From Utricularia gibba (Eukaryota; Streptophyta; Magnoliopsida; Lamiales; Lentibulariaceae): DNA of 33,702 bases. The stretch spans positions 1-33,702 of the forward strand of contig NEEC01000407.1 of the NCBI GenBank assembly GCA_002189035.1, written 5' to 3'. Every line of letters begins with the position of its first letter. The stretch's first letter is position 1. The notes below the pieces were generated by a model. That model did no database searches. It was not told the DNA's origin and was given only the letters and a program-made list of their open reading frames with translations. Made by a program: the position numbers and the translations under genes. Positions 33,556 through 33,702 of the stretch are shown here, piece by piece.

Positions 33556-33702
33556 CGGCTTGCGAAACACGCGTGATTCGTTAATATATGTCAAAATCTT
33601 GAATTTCGCGGCATTCTCATGCGTTTCTCCGAGTGTGCTCGGGCCCTGGGAATTCCTACATTAAGGGGTGGCCTCGCGCAGCCTTCGCCATTGACGCCAC
33701 AT
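33556..33702. repeat. Partial monomer M97 at the right edge
   Basis: This copy starts at CGGCTTGCG and is cut by the window end after GACGCCACAT. What is visible is of the EcoRI-positive ACATTAAGGGG class, so the array continues beyond the window. Confidence 0.95.

Larger units (their letters stand above)
1..33702. repeat. Head-to-tail satellite array, about 350-bp monomer, 96 full copies plus one partial
   Basis: I phased monomers at CGG[C/A]TTGCGAAACACGCG. Starts: 1, 353, 704, 1049, 1401, 1753, 2110, 2462, 2807, 3146, 3490, 3846, 4199, 4550, 4907, 5261, 5612, 5911, 6259, 6601, 6867, 7221, 7567, 7919, 8266, 8615, 8967, 9309, 9664, 10019, 10370, 10724, 11079, 11432, 11787, 12140, 12494, 12849, 13203, 13549, 13899, 14253, 14597, 14949, 15301, 15651, 16003, 16355, 16708, 17063, 17405, 17757, 18107, 18457, 18810, 19160, 19510, 19860, 20215, 20563, 20916, 21268, 21622, 21972, 22320, 22672, 23025, 23367, 23724, 24063, 24417, 24769, 25123, 25461, 25811, 26161, 26512, 26866, 27218, 27568, 27915, 28270, 28627, 28982, 29336, 29685, 30039, 30390, 30743, 31091, 31448, 31791, 32144, 32499, 32852, 33203, 33556. 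They are numbered M1-M97 below. No copy is inverted and no foreign segment longer than about 20 bases interrupts the array. Satellites of this size normally form heterochromatin. I do not recognise the family. Confidence 0.98.
17405..33702. repeat. Right array domain (monomers M51-M97)
   Basis: Most monomers here read GACGGTCG, CTCGAAGGATGG and TATATTAGCCTTCAATGG. The commonest junction segment combines the EcoRI site GAATTC with CTACACCAAGGGTGG, which has one G fewer than the left-domain form. Further markers enriched or confined here are CAATTGACG (mostly), ACACAAAGCA (mostly), CTGACGGTCG (M51, M53, M56, M64, M73, M75) and CACGTGAC or CACGTGGC (M72, M80, M84, M95). A few full-length monomers of left type (M68, M82 and, less cleanly, M79 and M92) are interspersed. 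This looks like a younger, separately amplified part of the array, but that reading is inference. Confidence 0.7.

Noticed and set aside
1-33702. CRISPR array
   Set aside because: Units of about 350 bases vary throughout, with no short repeat alternating with unique spacers and no leader or cas genes.
1-33702. rDNA or 5S gene tandem array
   Set aside because: I recognise no 5S, 5.8S, 18S or 25S conserved sequence in the monomer. The TATATAAG motif alone resembles a 5S spacer, but no gene follows it.
1-33702. Assignment to a named plant satellite family or species
   Set aside because: Size and look fit several plant subtelomeric or centromeric families, but I do not recall a matching sequence. 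A search of repeat databases would be decisive.

Overview
The whole 33,702-base window is one tandem satellite-DNA array. I see no protein-coding gene, RNA gene, transposon or CRISPR array, and no stretch of unique sequence. All repeats run head to tail in the same orientation. By hand I count 96 complete monomers plus a 147-base partial copy at the right edge. Monomers are mostly 338-357 bases (mean 349.5, middle value about 352). Two rearranged copies are much shorter, at 299 and 266 bases. The array runs off both ends of the window, so its true length and its flanks are unknown.

A long satellite of about 350 bases (roughly two nucleosome lengths), with no bacterial signals, points to a eukaryotic nuclear genome and constitutive heterochromatin (centromeric, pericentromeric, subtelomeric or knob). 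A plant is my best guess from size class and general look, but I cannot name the family or species. The monomer is about 51% G+C and CpG-rich (31 CpG in the 356-base copy at 3490-3845, about 1.35 times expectation). That is unusual for old, methylated heterochromatic satellite and leaves non-plant hosts open.

The array is internally structured. The left domain (1-17404) carries mostly monomers with a TATATAAG motif and GACGATCG. It contains a block of three monomers, EcoRI-positive then two EcoRI-negative, that recurs four times, plus two six-monomer stretches with a period of three. The right domain (17405-33702) carries mostly monomers with GACGGTCG and TATATTAG. It has a new junction type that combines the EcoRI site of one left class with the ACACCAAGGG of another. 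Between about 18.5 and 29.3 kb, EcoRI-negative monomers recur every fourth repeat, which is a higher-order repeat of about 1.4 kb. A rearranged zone at 5.6-6.9 kb holds the two most damaged monomers, with unrelated filler at the junctions.

Within each monomer, long blocks are nearly invariant while small deletions fall again and again in the same few places. The invariant parts include three dyad-symmetric elements. The open reading frames in the window are translations of the satellite in several frames on both strands and should not be annotated as genes.
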